From Leptospira gomenensis (GTDB lineage Bacteria > Spirochaetota > Leptospiria > Leptospirales > Leptospiraceae), in assembly GCF_004770155.1 (NCBI RefSeq), contig NZ_RQFA01000063.1, forward strand, positions 1 through 64,000: DNA of 64,000 nt, written 5' to 3'. A program made the position numbers and the translations under genes. The notes beneath the pieces were generated by a model that saw only the letters and a program-made list of their open reading frames with translations, ran no database searches and was not told the DNA's origin. Shown piece by piece: positions 9,513-23,641 of this stretch (within the stretch, counting starts at the first letter, position 1; each line of letters opens with the position of its first letter).

Positions 9513-10679
9513 CTAAAAAGCCGCGACTAAAATCGTTTCGATTTCGTTTTTTGGAAGTTCCCGGGTCAAAGAATCCAAGAACGGAAACGACGCCGCAAGA
9601 TTTGCGATCAACGGAAGATCGATCTTTCGGACCTCGTATTCGGAAAGTCTCTGCGGAATCTTCAATTCGATAAAAATTTTCCGGATCCCTTCTACTGCCT
9701 TAATGGCCGCTTCGATAACGGAGATGTTCGTGATGTCCTCGTCCAAAGCGCGCGCGATCATCACGTATTTTCCGGCGGAGGAGGTGAGGTTGTATTCCAT
9801 AACGTGCGGAAGAAGAATGGACATCGACTGAAAGATATCCAAATTTGTAATATTCGAACTTGCTAATGAAAGTGCGAAACAAAGTCCGAGAGAACTAGAC
9901 GACTGGGCGATCCCCGTCAAAAGGCTGGCCGCATAGAGACCGTTTTTATAGTTCAAGTTTTTCGGATCTCGTATCGAGGGAATCAGGTTTTTCTGAAGAA
10001 GTTCGATCGCCCGTAACGCGGAGGAAACCGTCAATTCGGTAGAAAACTTGGAAAGAATCGTGTCCACCGCCGCAGCCAAAATTCCTACGCCGACCTTAGA
10101 AACGTCCGTGGAACTCATAAACGAGGAAATTTTAGGATCTGCGATGATAAGCTCCGGAAAAAGAAGTTCGTGGGAAAAATACTTCACGATCTTTTCCTCG
10201 CCGAGAAGCACCGTCGAAACGGGAGCACATTCCAAACCGAAAACTGGATGTGTCGGAATCAGGATCAAAGGAAGAGGATTTTTGAGTTTCGCTTTTTTAT
10301 CGTTTAACATCTCTTCTGCGAAGATATCGTTCGTGACGAGAAGGGCGATCAACTTCGCCATACTGATCGATTCGAAAGAGCCGTAACCGATGATACAATC
10401 CGCATTAGCTATCTTTGCAAAGTAGGCGGCCGTATCCAATTCTTCGAGGGTCGGTTCTTTTACGATGTCGTCGTAAAGTATGACACCGTCTATGTGTTTT
10501 TCCAGGCTGGTTTTGATGATGGAAAGTTCGTCCATATTTTCCAACTCTTGTTGAGTGGAAAAAATGACGGTTCGTGAGCCGATGTTTTTTACGAAGTTTC
10601 CGACTTTGTAGCCGCAGTCCGCTTCGAAGTGTATTTTAGGAGGAAATGTGAAGTTGACCCAATCGGGGAGTATCGGCAT
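9513..10679 (-). CDS. Iron-containing alcohol dehydrogenase-like protein lacking most metal ligands
   Basis: The 388-residue protein has the overall pattern of the iron-ADH/glycerol-dehydrogenase fold: an N-terminal nucleotide domain with GYGSFESISMAK in place of the usual GGGSPIDAAK, then a helical domain with SLGLCFALSLA and LLPHVMEYN. In active family members an Asp and three His bind metal. Here the DALTHAIE segment reads GILAAAVD, so Asp and His are lost, and the His before the LLPHV segment is also missing; only the His of LLPHVMEYN remains. It may be a non-catalytic paralogue or use another chemistry. It is preceded by the FlgM gene on the same strand. Confidence 0.75.
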   Translation of the reverse strand: MPILPDWVNFTFPPKIHFEADCGYKVGNFVKNIGSRTVIFSTQQELENMDELSIIKTSLEKHIDGVILYDDIVKEPTLEELDTAAYFAKIANADCIIGYGSFESISMAKLIALLVTNDIFAEEMLNDKKAKLKNPLPLILIPTHPVFGLECAPVSTVLLGEEKIVKYFSHELLFPELIIADPKISSFMSSTDVSKVGVGILAAAVDTILSKFSTELTVSSALRAIELLQKNLIPSIRDPKNLNYKNGLYAASLLTGIAQSSSSLGLCFALSLASSNITNLDIFQSMSILLPHVMEYNLTSSAGKYVMIARALDEDITNISVIEAAIKAVEGIRKIFIELKIPQRLSEYEVRKIDLPLIANLAASFPFLDSLTRELPKNEIETILVAAF

Positions 10680-10720
10680 ATATGTCGTCCCCCCGGGTTA
10701 GATCGAGTGACTCGGAATAA

Positions 10721-10751
<31 letters not shown>

Positions 10752-10765
10752 TTCCGTAACGGTGT

Positions 10766-11094
<329 letters not shown>

Positions 11095-11101
11095 CTTACC
11101 T

Positions 11102-11890
11102 CTACTGAATTCTATCGGCCGTTCCGAGAGCGCCTTTAAGCATTTTTTTCCGATTCGTATTGATTAAAACCACAAATTCCCCTTTTCTGGCAAATTCCTC
11201 CGCGTTTGTTCGGTGCAGAGGGGAAATCAGAAGAATTTGTTCGTGGATTTTGGTCATCTCCCGACCGATTAAAAATTCGCAGTCCGGAAAAATTTCCCGG
11301 ACGGCACACAAGGAATCGTCAATTCGGTGCACCGATTCGAAAAACATGAGCAATCCTTCGAAGGATTTCCATTCCCCCAATTGATTTCTCTTCTTTCCCT
11401 TTTTTTCGGACAAAAATCCCAGAAATAAAAACGGATTGGCCTGCCAGCCGGAAATCCCCAAAAGAGCGGTGACGGCGCTCGGACCCGGAACGGACGCGAC
11501 CACGAAACCGGCTTCTCGCACGGTTCGAATCAGTTGGGAACCTGGATCGGAAACCCCGGGAGTTCCCGCATCCGAAACCAAAGCGAAGTTTTTTCCGGAC
11601 CGCAATTCTTCCAATAACGATACATACGGAGTTTCGGATTGATCCCGATACAATGTGGATGCCGGGGTCGTTATGGAATAGTGTCGGAAAAGTTTGCGGG
11701 AATGACCTGCGTTTTCGCAAAAGATCCGGTCCGTGTTTTTTAGGATGCGAAGGGCTCGAAACGTAAGATCTTCCAAGTTTCCGATCGGAGTGGAAACCAC
11801 ATACAAGGTTCCTGGTTGAAGGGGAAGCGATTCCGATTCGGAGGATTCCGTTTCCGACGGTTCCTCGGAAGTTTCCTCTCCGGAACTCAT
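11102..11890 (-). CDS. rsmI: 16S rRNA 2'-O-ribose C1402 methyltransferase RsmI
   Basis: RsmI methylates C1402 of 16S rRNA in the decoding centre, using S-adenosylmethionine. Family motifs are visible: YVVSTPIGNLEDLTFRAL at the start of the domain, ALVSDAGTPGVSDPG, and VPGPSAVTALLGISG. The N-terminus carries an acidic Ser/Glu-rich extension of about 24 residues before the domain. I chose ATG 11890, which overlaps the stop of the upstream lipoprotein gene (ATGA), implying coupling; an upstream frame reaching 11962 reads through that lipoprotein's cysteine-rich end. Confidence 0.9.
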   Translation of the reverse strand: MSSGEETSEEPSETESSESESLPLQPGTLYVVSTPIGNLEDLTFRALRILKNTDRIFCENAGHSRKLFRHYSITTPASTLYRDQSETPYVSLLEELRSGKNFALVSDAGTPGVSDPGSQLIRTVREAGFVVASVPGPSAVTALLGISGWQANPFLFLGFLSEKKGKKRNQLGEWKSFEGLLMFFESVHRIDDSLCAVREIFPDCEFLIGREMTKIHEQILLISPLHRTNAEEFARKGEFVVLINTNRKKMLKGALGTADRIQ

Positions 11891-12630
11891 AGATTGCAGC
11901 CGGGGGGAGAAACTCCCGCCGGACAAACACAACCCGTTTCTTCCGCGCCTGCGACTGCACAAGGATTACAAAGCGTTCCTACGGGACAATTTTGTCGTAC
12001 TTCCGCGGAGCAGGTGGAGACGTTGCATTCGAAGGGATTACAACTCGAGCCAACGGGACAAAGAGAAGGTCGGGAAGAGGAACACATTCTCACCGGAGTG
12101 GAAGGGTTGGAAAAAATTCCAGTGTTCATCAAAGCACGGAGCGTAAACGTATAAACTTCGCATTTTACGAACGGAAACACTCCCGGAGGAGGAATCTGAT
12201 TGAGGACCCGATGCGACTGTAGTTTGATCGAACTCGTGGACGCATCGGACGCGAGATGAGGAAACGATGGTTGCACCCCGTTTTCGAGATAGATATTTCC
12301 TCCGGCCAACGTTTCCGCGACGGAAGGGGCCGCGGTCGTGATGTATAAATTGTAGCCGACGAACTGAGGTTCTACGTTGGTCACGAAATAACGGACCAGA
12401 TATTCCGGTTTGTAGGAATTGGGTTCGGAAATAAAATCCAAATCCTTTGTGGCGTTGTTCGTGATTCCTTCGTTGATCGCGATTACACTCAGAAATTGGG
12501 GAACTCCCACGGGAGAAATAAAGACGAACGGAGATTGTGCCACGTCGGTGTTCATACCACAACCGACGAAGGTCAACCAAAACCAACCGAGGATCGGAAG
12601 AATCGTTTGCGAACGTATTCGAAGAAACAT
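11887..12630 (-). CDS. Cysteine-rich lipoprotein, unknown function
   Basis: The N-terminus has a hydrophobic signal and a lipobox-like LTFVGC at about 19-24, so it is probably a lipoprotein. The central part (about 30-180) is mixed beta-rich sequence with no motif I recognise. The last ~65 residues hold many cysteines in repeated patterns: LCPVGSSCNPFEC, then NCPVGTLCNPC, then GCVCPAGVSPPGC, suggesting a small disulfide-bonded module. The CPVG-x-x-CNP element occurs twice, which points to an internal duplication. Its stop overlaps the rsmI start, and it is divergent from the next gene. Confidence 0.65.
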   Translation of the reverse strand: MFLRIRSQTILPILGWFWLTFVGCGMNTDVAQSPFVFISPVGVPQFLSVIAINEGITNNATKDLDFISEPNSYKPEYLVRYFVTNVEPQFVGYNLYITTAAPSVAETLAGGNIYLENGVQPSFPHLASDASTSSIKLQSHRVLNQIPPPGVFPFVKCEVYTFTLRALMNTGIFSNPSTPVRMCSSSRPSLCPVGSSCNPFECNVSTCSAEVRQNCPVGTLCNPCAVAGAEETGCVCPAGVSPPGCNL

Positions 12631-12746
12631 TTTTATCTTGCGTAGGATTCAATTTCCCGAAAATTAGAAACGAATCCGTCTTCCGGATAGAATTTACCGG
12701 AACTGCGGTCTTACAATCAAAATTTCCCTGTTCTTCGGAGCCGACC

Positions 12747-13451
12747 GTGCTAAGCATTCGTAAACTCGTTCTTTATTCCGGACTTTCCGTAGCTTTGATC
12801 CTGCTCGTGTGGATTTTATTCTCTTCCGAGGATCCTTCCGAACGCGCCAAAAAAAATCGGGAAGCGGACAGCGTCGCTCTTCTTTTGGGCGGAGGGGGTT
12901 CTTCTTCTTCCTCTTCTTCGGAATCCGGAAGCGGTAAAACCAACGAATCCATCTTCGATTCTTCATTTTACAAAGCGGGTAAGGGAGAATACGTCGAGTC
13001 CTCGGAAACGGGAGCGGCCAAGGAAGCCGATCCGAACGCGGCCGACGCAGACAATCCAGTCAATCCGCAGACCAACAAACCGTATACCAACGAAGAGATG
13101 GAACGGTTCAGTCAACTTCGGGAACGATTTCCGAACAATTCCCTCATTCCGAAAAAGATGAGTCCCGCGGAAAAAGAGGCGAAAAAACAAGAGGACGCCC
13201 AGATTGCGGATGCGGCCCGAAACGTTTTTGCTAGAACGGCCAACCCCGCTCAGATCCGTTCCTACTACTCTCATATGGAAAAACAAACGCAGGATCGGAT
13301 GGACATCATCAACTATCTCGTGGATTTACAAAAAGGTTCGGGAGAGGAAGAGACCGAAAAAAAACTTCAGAACATCCAAGAGTCCATCAAAAATCAATTA
13401 CAACAAGTGCAGAGAGATAAGGAAAACGCGTTCAAACAAGCGGGTTTGTAA
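12747..13451 (+). CDS. Membrane-anchored hypothetical protein, 234 aa
   Basis: I do not recognise the family. The protein has one N-terminal membrane helix (LVLYSGLSVALILLVWILF, about 5-23), then a Gly/Ser run (GGGGSSSSSSSESGSG), an acidic low-complexity region, and a charged helical C-terminus that is probably coiled coil (DLQKGSGEEETEKKLQNI, then QLQQVQRDKENAF). The start chosen is GTG 12747, preceded by CGGAG at 6 nt; the open frame extends upstream to 12537 without plausible coding character and would run over the divergent lipoprotein. Confidence 0.65.
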   Translation: MLSIRKLVLYSGLSVALILLVWILFSSEDPSERAKKNREADSVALLLGGGGSSSSSSSESGSGKTNESIFDSSFYKAGKGEYVESSETGAAKEADPNAADADNPVNPQTNKPYTNEEMERFSQLRERFPNNSLIPKKMSPAEKEAKKQEDAQIADAARNVFARTANPAQIRSYYSHMEKQTQDRMDIINYLVDLQKGSGEEETEKKLQNIQESIKNQLQQVQRDKENAFKQAGL

Positions 13452-13551
13452 CACTCACGGCTTTATTTTTTACGAAATCCCATCCTTTCCTCGCGGAAGT
13501 TGTGCGCCTCTTTCGTTTCCGCGGGACCGGATTTTCGTCCTAGAAAAACGT

Positions 13552-15492
<1,941 letters not shown>

Positions 15493-15626
15493 GAATTACA
15501 ACATTCCGTAAGAAAGCCGTTTTGAAAGTGTTTTTTCTCGGTTTCGAGTCCGCGGAAAAAACGATCCTGGTCGGTTCTCCGATCCCGTCCGTACTCGGTT
15601 TCGGATCGAAGAACGTTCGGATCGAT

Positions 15627-16706
15627 TTAGGAAACCATGGAGGTTCCGTCTCCGGAGATAAGCCGTTTCCAGGATTTCAATTCGGAGCGGAACTTAGATT
15701 CTAATTCCTTGTTCTTGGTTTTGTCCCGAGATTCTTTTTGTGCGGTCCATTCCGACTGAAGTTCGAGCAGGGATCGTTTGCGCGTTTCCAAACCGGATTC
15801 CCATTCTTCGGGAAGAGATACCGACCGGTTCTCCCATTTTTGGCGAATTCGTTTTTCGTCCATCTGCACCCGTTTGCGGAAAATTTGTTCGTCGGGAATC
15901 CGTTTTAAATCCCAGGCAAGTCCCAAAAGTTCGAAGGCTTTGATGAGCCACTTACTCGGGTCGTAGTCGAAAAAGCGGATTCCATTTCTGTAATCCGCTT
16001 GGAACTCGTGATGGAAGTTGTGATAACCTTCTCCGTACGTGAAAAGCGCGAGGAACCAATTGTCTTTGGCGGTATGTTTGTCGGAAAAAGGCTGCGATCC
16101 TTTGAAGTGACAGAGTGAATTGATGAAAAACGTAAAGTGATGATTGATCGACAAACGTAAAAATCCCGCGACCAAAACTCCACCCGCGAAATCACCCCAG
16201 GTCCATGCGATCAGACCGGGAAAGAAAAAACACATAAAGATCGAAATCGGTAGGTAATACTCGTGTTGCAGTACGATCCATTTGTCCTCTTTCAGATCGG
16301 GAATGTTCTGCAGAGTATATTCGCGTTTTTTAAACAACCACAGGATATGAGCGAACCAAAATCCTTTCGTGATCGCGTACGGATCCTCTTCCTTGTCCAC
16401 GTATCTGTGGTGGATCCTGTGGTCGGAACTCCACTCCAGAACCGAACTTTGAAACGCGGCTCCTCCGAAGAGAAGAAAAAAGATACGAACCGGAAACGAG
16501 GCCTTATAGGCGCGGTGGGAAAAAAGACGGTGATATCCCGCGGTAATTCCGACCCCCGTCGAAAACATCATAAATAAAAACAAAAGCCAGGTTTGGTAGG
16601 GGATTCCTCGGTCGCTCGCGAGCCAAATCGTCCCGGCGATTCCCACGATCGGAGTGAGAATCAAAAAGATCGTGGTAACCCAGTTGATCGTCGTTTCTTT
16701 TTGCAT
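15627..16706 (-). CDS. Membrane fatty-acid (acyl-CoA type, delta-9-like) desaturase
   Basis: This di-iron membrane enzyme introduces a double bond into acyl chains. All three histidine boxes are intact: HRLFSH, HRIHHRY and HNFHH, spaced by pairs of membrane helices as in stearoyl-CoA desaturases. The C-terminal ~80 residues are charged and probably helical, beyond the usual bacterial core. GAGG lies at a suitable distance before the ATG. A 15-nt inverted repeat lies 37 nt upstream of the start and may be an operator. The start region of nadE is downstream on the same strand. Confidence 0.9.
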   Translation of the reverse strand: MQKETTINWVTTIFLILTPIVGIAGTIWLASDRGIPYQTWLLFLFMMFSTGVGITAGYHRLFSHRAYKASFPVRIFFLLFGGAAFQSSVLEWSSDHRIHHRYVDKEEDPYAITKGFWFAHILWLFKKREYTLQNIPDLKEDKWIVLQHEYYLPISIFMCFFFPGLIAWTWGDFAGGVLVAGFLRLSINHHFTFFINSLCHFKGSQPFSDKHTAKDNWFLALFTYGEGYHNFHHEFQADYRNGIRFFDYDPSKWLIKAFELLGLAWDLKRIPDEQIFRKRVQMDEKRIRQKWENRSVSLPEEWESGLETRKRSLLELQSEWTAQKESRDKTKNKELESKFRSELKSWKRLISGDGTSMVS

Positions 16707-16742
16707 CGTATTATCCTCTTTGTGCAGTTCCGAACTTTTAAT

Positions 16743-16757
16743 TAACTACGTTAGTTA
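16743..16757. promoter_or_regulatory. Inverted repeat upstream of the desaturase, possible operator
   Basis: TAACTA-CGT-TAGTTA is a perfect 6-bp inverted repeat with a 3-nt spacer. It sits 37 nt before the desaturase start codon in a divergent promoter region shared with pyrE. Its size and symmetry would suit a dimeric regulator of the TetR or HTH type, but no regulator gene is adjacent, so this is inference. Confidence 0.45.
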
Positions 16758-16894
16758 TGAGAAAGAACGGGATCGCAGGTTGCAAAATTCGAGTTTTTTT
16801 TTCGAATTTTTTTCCCGGTCGAAAACGGTTTCCAGATTTTTTCCCGGAAATTCACTGGCTAAAAATCCATTCTCCAACGGGATGATGATCGTTT

Positions 16895-17450
<556 letters not shown>

Positions 17451-17458
<8 letters not shown>

Positions 17459-18158
17459 ATTTGAATATGATTATCCCAAGTTCCGCAAAAATCTGATTCT
17501 TCGTTCGTCGGCGGTCGTTCTTTTATACTTTGCGTTTTTGGTTTGGAATTTTCTGAAAGTTCCCGAGGAAAGCCGCACGGATTTCGTGAGAATTTTCGGT
17601 CTGTTTTCGATCGTACTGGGTTTTCTTCTTCTACGCAATTTTACGAGGCAGTTGCAGGTGCTTCGCGGCGCCAAGGTGGAACTGACGCAACATTCCCTCA
17701 AACTCTACAACTCCAAGGGGCAATCCTTCGAAATCCGTTTCAAATCCATCGTTACCGTCGAACGGGACCGATTCCGATCATATTCAAGATTTCTAATCAA
17801 TACGAAAGAGGACAAGATCCCCGTCCTCAATCTCGCCGATCCCGACGCGTTTCAGGAGGAATTGGAAAAACGCAGCGGTAAAAAAACGACTTTGACCCTA
17901 AACGCTCCGGCTTTTTTTCATCCGAGAACCTTGTTGTATTTTCTTCCCACGTTCGCGATTTTTGCGGCGGTCGCCATGCCGAACTGGAACATAAAACCGG
18001 AATCGGCGTATCTGATCGCCAACGTCAACGCTCTTTTGGTGGCGGTTTATTTTCCGGAGGATAAAATCCAAACCCGTTTTTCCGCGAAACGCAGATGGAT
18101 TTTTCTTTTGGGAGCGCTTTTGATCGCGCAGGCGCTCCGTTATTTAAACGTTTTATAA
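17451..18158 (+). CDS. Hypothetical membrane protein, possible PH-like domain
   Basis: The chosen ATG at 17451 lies inside the end of pyrE. The 235-residue protein has two N-terminal membrane segments (about 19-38 and 48-64), a soluble middle of about 90 residues with alternating strands (VELTQHSLKLYN, FEIRFKSIVTVER, RFLINTKEDKIPVLNL), and two or three C-terminal hydrophobic segments. The middle pattern resembles bacterial PH-type membrane proteins, but I cannot confirm this. No role can be assigned beyond co-expression with pyrE. Confidence 0.6.
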
Positions 18159-18225
18159 TATTCTTTTTTTGGAACGTGTTCGGGCTTGGTTCGGAAACGC
18201 GTTTCCGATACGGCGTTTTTTCCCT

Positions 18226-19155
<930 letters not shown>

Positions 19156-19233
19156 GTCGGTGATAACATCCTATCGAAGCGAAGACTACGGATCAAGTTG
19201 GTTTTCGTTTCAGTTCGTTTCGGAACGTGTCGC

Positions 19234-21714
19234 TCATTCTCTACTCATCTTGTATCCGAGTTTTCTCAGAGTATACAACGGAAAGACGGAGGATATTATT
19301 CCCAAAATCGGCGAAAGAAAAAGAAAAAACAGGACGATTTCCGGGGAAACCGTGAATTTTAAGGTCCATCCGAACGCGTTCTTATTGACCACATACAATA
19401 CGATCGGAGACAGAAGAAAGGCCAAAAGAATTCCGAAACAGGTGGAAATCACGGTGATAAAAACGCTCTCCGTCATAAGGATACGCCGTATTTGTGCGAA
19501 GTCCGCTCCCAGATACTTTAGGATTCCGAGAGTGGTTTTTTTAGAGATCAGATTGTGAAGTAGGGAGGAAATCAAGGAAATCATCGCGATCAGAAACGCG
19601 GTGGTTTTTAGAGTATTCAAAACTCCGAACACCTTATCCACTCCTTCCGTGTACAAAGCCCTCACTTCCGCGGCGTCCAAAATTTTTAGCGAAGGATTTT
19701 CTTCGAGAATTTCCTCGATTTCTCTCTTTGTCAAAGAGAGGTCGGCTCCCTTATTTAAGAATATCTTAATAGAGTTATATCCTTGAAGTCCGAAATATTC
19801 CTCGTATCGATTTATATCCATCATGATCGTTCCGCGTTCTGAGAAAAAATGTTCCTTGATTCCCCGAATCAAGAATTCCTTTTTTCCGAGAGGAGTGGAT
19901 ATAGGAATCGTATCTCCGACCTTGAAATTCTGAAGATACGCCATATTGGAAGAGATCAGTATTTCCTTTTCTCCCGTCGCGTTTCTTTCCGGGGAATTTT
20001 CCCCGTCGTGTGTAGAAAAAGTATATGCGTGAATCGTAAAGTTTCCTTTGTCAGTTTCGACGCGAGTGTTAACGCAAAATCCGTCCAACGATCGTACCGT
20101 TTCGATTTTTGAGATTTCGTTTAACAAAAAGAGGGGAACTCCGCCGTTGATTCCCGCGGCTAAGTTGGAGGAATTTATCACGGTCAGATCCGCCGGAAAT
20201 TCCTCGTTTACCCAGTCGTTTAGGGATCTGCGGTAACTGTCCGTCAAAATCGAAAGACAGACCACAAGGGAAGTAGCGAGCATCAACGTTGCGGAGGTGA
20301 GCGTATTCCGCAGAGGTTGGTTTTTGGTTTCCTCCAAACCGATCCTCGCGAACACAAAGGAACGGTCCGAAATTTGTGAGAACCGGAAAAACAATTCTCC
20401 GAAGGCGGAAAATATCCAGGGAAAACAAAGAACGATTCCGACTACGATTCCTCCGATGCCTATCAATCCCGCCCACGGAATCTGCGTTCGAAACGGAAGA
20501 TAGGCGACTCCGCAAAAAAGAATCAACGACGTCACTCCGTATAACAGCAATTTTGCGTCCGATATCCTCGCGTTTCCTGACGCCGATTCGCGCAGAACGG
20601 TTGACGGGGAAATTTTACCGGCTCTCCAGGATGAGAAGGCGGAGGAAAACACGGACCCGAAGATTCCGATACCCATCGATACGATCCATATTTCCGAAGG
20701 AATCGAAGTATAAGTTTTGAGATAGGAAAGGTCTGCGGTGGTCGCTTCCGGACTGAAAAATTCCAATCGGGAAAAGTAAAATCCCAAAATAAGACCGAAA
20801 AAACTTCCCGCGCTTCCGAGTAAAAACGACTGCGATACAAAAAGTAAAAACGTATGTCCACGACCGAGGCCCATCGTTTTCAAAATTCCTAATTCTTTTT
20901 CGCGAGCGAGATACAATCCGGACATCGTGTTCGATACCATGAAGAAGGCGATGATCAGGGAGATGAACGAAATCACGAGAAGATTGAGCTGAAACGATCG
21001 CAGCGCGTTTCCGGATTTTTCACGTATGTCGTCTATCGTTTCCACTCTGTAATCCGGACCGAGTTTGGTTTCCAAAATCGATTTTTGTTCTACGCGAAAT
21101 TCGTCCGGTTGAACGAGAAGAAAACTCACCTTTCCCGAAATCCCAAAGCGTTTCATCGCCGAGTCGATGTCCTCTAAGAATAGATTGCCTCCTTCGGTTT
21201 CGATTCTTTTCCAATTTGCGATCGTAAACTTTTTCTGATCCGCTTCGATTTTAGTCGGTTCGGAATTCAATCGTTCGGACAAGGCGCGACTCACGAATAC
21301 CGTATCCATTCCCAATCCCTGAAACGATTCGGCGGATACGCTTAGGTTTCCCGTTTCTTTGAGAAAATCCAACCCTAGATATACCGCGCGTATGGAATCG
21401 TTTACGATCACTTCCCTTTGTATCCTGGGGACGATTTTTACGACCCAACCCAGATCGGGATCTCGATGAAGTCTGGAAATTAGTTCCGCGGGAAGATCCT
21501 GTTCCCCTAACGCGGAGGAGATTTTGATTTTGTATTCTCCTTGGAAATATCCCATCGCGAAGTCGGTGAGACTTTTTTCGGCTTTGATTCCGTTGGCGGT
21601 CGTGGATATAAAAAGGCCCACTCCGAGGGATATTCCGACTAACGCAAAAAATGCGGCGGACGTATGGCTTCGGAAGTATTCGAAAAGAAAAAGTACGTAA
21701 AGTCGTATCGACAT
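19234..21714 (-). CDS. ABC transporter permease with two FtsX/MacB-type domains
   Basis: This is the membrane part of an exporter of the LolCDE/MacB type. The 826 residues contain an N-terminal helix, a large periplasmic domain, and a three-helix FtsX segment near 240-350 ([32 protein letters not shown]), then a second copy with a periplasmic region and a final three-helix segment ([14 protein letters not shown] near 750). The GILKxxG coupling helix appears twice. The ATPase gene lies 7 bp upstream on the same strand. The substrate cannot be told from sequence; lipoprotein release or lipid/peptide export are the usual roles. Confidence 0.88.
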   Translation of the reverse strand: MSIRLYVLFLFEYFRSHTSAAFFALVGISLGVGLFISTTANGIKAEKSLTDFAMGYFQGEYKIKISSALGEQDLPAELISRLHRDPDLGWVVKIVPRIQREVIVNDSIRAVYLGLDFLKETGNLSVSAESFQGLGMDTVFVSRALSERLNSEPTKIEADQKKFTIANWKRIETEGGNLFLEDIDSAMKRFGISGKVSFLLVQPDEFRVEQKSILETKLGPDYRVETIDDIREKSGNALRSFQLNLLVISFISLIIAFFMVSNTMSGLYLAREKELGILKTMGLGRGHTFLLFVSQSFLLGSAGSFFGLILGFYFSRLEFFSPEATTADLSYLKTYTSIPSEIWIVSMGIGIFGSVFSSAFSSWRAGKISPSTVLRESASGNARISDAKLLLYGVTSLILFCGVAYLPFRTQIPWAGLIGIGGIVVGIVLCFPWIFSAFGELFFRFSQISDRSFVFARIGLEETKNQPLRNTLTSATLMLATSLVVCLSILTDSYRRSLNDWVNEEFPADLTVINSSNLAAGINGGVPLFLLNEISKIETVRSLDGFCVNTRVETDKGNFTIHAYTFSTHDGENSPERNATGEKEILISSNMAYLQNFKVGDTIPISTPLGKKEFLIRGIKEHFFSERGTIMMDINRYEEYFGLQGYNSIKIFLNKGADLSLTKREIEEILEENPSLKILDAAEVRALYTEGVDKVFGVLNTLKTTAFLIAMISLISSLLHNLISKKTTLGILKYLGADFAQIRRILMTESVFITVISTCFGILLAFLLSPIVLYVVNKNAFGWTLKFTVSPEIVLFFLFLSPILGIISSVFPLYTLRKLGYKMSRE

Positions 21715-21721
21715 ATTGGCG

Positions 21722-22417
21722 TTAGTCGGTCAGGATTCCGTCCGCCATGTTGAGTCTATGTTCTCCGAGTGAGCCTAGGTTCGGATCGTGTGTGACTATA
21801 AAAAGAGTGAATCGGTTTCGTTTTTGTAGGTCGATCAGCAACCGAATCACTTTTTCCGCGTTTTTGGTATCGAGATTCCCCGTGGGTTCGTCCGCTAAAA
21901 TGAGCGAAGGACGTTTGCAAACTGCTCTCGCTATGGCGACTCTTTGTTGTTCTCCGCCGGATAATTCGTCCGGTTTGTGGAACATTCTTTCCGCGAGACC
22001 CACCTGTTCGAGGGCTTCTTCGGCCTTTTGTCTCGCTTCCTTTTTTCCGATACCGGAAATATAAAGCGGAATCGCCACGTTTTCCAAGGCGTCGAGGTAG
22101 GGAAGTAAATGAAAAAATTGGAATATGATTCCGGTTTCCGCGCGTCTGTAGGCGGTTAGTTCGGCCTCGTCCATTGTATGAAGTTCGTATCCGTTGACGT
22201 TCACTTCTCCCGAGTCGGGCACGTCGATTCCCGCGAGTATATTCAAAAAAGTTGATTTACCCGAACCGGAAGGTCCCATCAGAGTCACCAAAGAATCGCT
22301 CGTAATGTTTAGGTCCAGACCCTTGAGGACGGGAGTTAGAAGTTTTCCGCTACGATACGATTTGTTTAGGGCGGAGATTTCTATTCTACGTACGTCGGAC
22401 GAAACCGTTTCGGTCAT
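21722..22417 (-). CDS. ABC transporter ATP-binding protein (LolD/MacB type)
   Basis: This is the ATPase partner of the permease encoded just downstream. The Walker A motif GPSGSGKS, the signature [14 protein letters not shown] and the Walker B stretch [12 protein letters not shown] are all intact, followed by the switch histidine in IVTHDP. The 231-aa length is typical of the LolD/FtsE/MacB group. The 25-bp gap to the SpoIID-like gene upstream suggests one transcript. Confidence 0.93.
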   Translation of the reverse strand: MTETVSSDVRRIEISALNKSYRSGKLLTPVLKGLDLNITSDSLVTLMGPSGSGKSTFLNILAGIDVPDSGEVNVNGYELHTMDEAELTAYRRAETGIIFQFFHLLPYLDALENVAIPLYISGIGKKEARQKAEEALEQVGLAERMFHKPDELSGGEQQRVAIARAVCKRPSLILADEPTGNLDTKNAEKVIRLLIDLQKRNRFTLFIVTHDPNLGSLGEHRLNMADGILTD

Positions 22418-22442
22418 AAGAGTATCGTTAAACGACTTCGGA

Positions 22443-23567
22443 TTAACGCGTTATCCGGGCTAGATCCGTACCCGGATAGTAGTGTCTCAGGATTTCGACG
22501 TAGTTATAATTCTCCTTCGCCATTCCGAAACTTCCCCATTGACTGAGTCCGACTCCGTGACCCGAACCCATCCCCTTTACGAGATATCCGTTTCCTTCTT
22601 TTTGAATTCCGAACCGCAAGGAGCGTACGGAATTTCCCAACGTTTGTCTGAATTCTTTGCCGCGTATTCGGGAAGAACCTTCGCTTCCGGAAAGTTCCAT
22701 CAGATCCACTCGGCCGGACGCGGTTCTGGACAATACTTGAACGGAACGGATCTCCCCCAATTTTAAATGCGAGAATTTTGAATCCAACGTTTCCTGCGGA
22801 ATCACGTCCTTCCAATAAAAGTTGTCGCCCGCGCGATCGAATTCGGAAGCCACCGTCGAAAGATAGGGAATTCTTTTTCCTCCCCATACGTTTTCGGGGA
22901 CTTCTGTTTTTCCGCCGCTGTTGGAATGAAAGAAGGCTTGGATTGGCGTCTCCTCGTAAACCGCCAATACTCCCGTCGTATCCTGCACCGCTTTCGTCGT
23001 GGAAGGATGTTCCTTTTCCAATCCTCCGTATACCTGGGAATTGGTGTTGGCCTCCACGTCGTAAAACGCATTCTTTTTATTTAATATTTCACGCACCGCA
23101 TAGGTTCTAGCGCAGATCGCCTGCGCTTTGAGAGCCTCTTGCGGCCAGCTATAAGGAACCTCGGAAGGTACGACGGCGTATAAGTACTCCTCGAGAGGAA
23201 GTACGTTTACCACGAGCGCCGGTCCCGAGTTCTGGGGAACCAACAGGATCGATCCGCGCACTTTCAACGATTTGAATTCCAGGCCTTGCGTTTCGGACGC
23301 GAAACGGATCGGAGCCTTGAGTTTGGAAACGTTAAGCGAAATGATATCGATTCCCTTTTTTATAAGAAGTTCGTTGGCGTCGTATACGGATAGGAGACCT
23401 TCCCCGCGGATCTGAAGATCGCCTTCCGCTTTTCCGATCAATACGCGGATCTCGTGCACCGAACGGCTCTTATACGGAGGAGTCCAGGGACGAATGATCA
23501 CGGTGTTACAACCGGCTTCCCAAAGGACGAGGATGAGAGTACAATACAAAACTAGTTTTCTGGTCAT
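22443..23567 (-). CDS. SpoIID/LytB-domain lipoprotein
   Basis: SpoIID-type proteins are lytic transglycosylases that act on peptidoglycan glycans lacking stem peptides. The N-terminus carries a lipobox-like LWEAGC, so it is probably a lipoprotein. The domain is recognised by [19 protein letters not shown] (with the expected catalytic Glu in PSEVP), [24 protein letters not shown], and the C-terminal [12 protein letters not shown]. It sits between an RNA methyltransferase and an ABC exporter, so the neighbours do not state its role. It suggests wall remodelling in an organism that does not sporulate. Confidence 0.9.
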   Translation of the reverse strand: MTRKLVLYCTLILVLWEAGCNTVIIRPWTPPYKSRSVHEIRVLIGKAEGDLQIRGEGLLSVYDANELLIKKGIDIISLNVSKLKAPIRFASETQGLEFKSLKVRGSILLVPQNSGPALVVNVLPLEEYLYAVVPSEVPYSWPQEALKAQAICARTYAVREILNKKNAFYDVEANTNSQVYGGLEKEHPSTTKAVQDTTGVLAVYEETPIQAFFHSNSGGKTEVPENVWGGKRIPYLSTVASEFDRAGDNFYWKDVIPQETLDSKFSHLKLGEIRSVQVLSRTASGRVDLMELSGSEGSSRIRGKEFRQTLGNSVRSLRFGIQKEGNGYLVKGMGSGHGVGLSQWGSFGMAKENYNYVEILRHYYPGTDLARITR

Positions 23568-23641
23568 AGAGAATCCCGGAGATACGTCTATCTCCTTCTT
23601 AAATATCGATTTAAAACGGAAATCCCTACAGAGATTTTTGT

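Noticed and set aside
15522..15704. 60-aa plus-strand frame between nadE and the desaturase
   Set aside because: Its second half is antisense to the desaturase 3' end and it has no recognisable feature.
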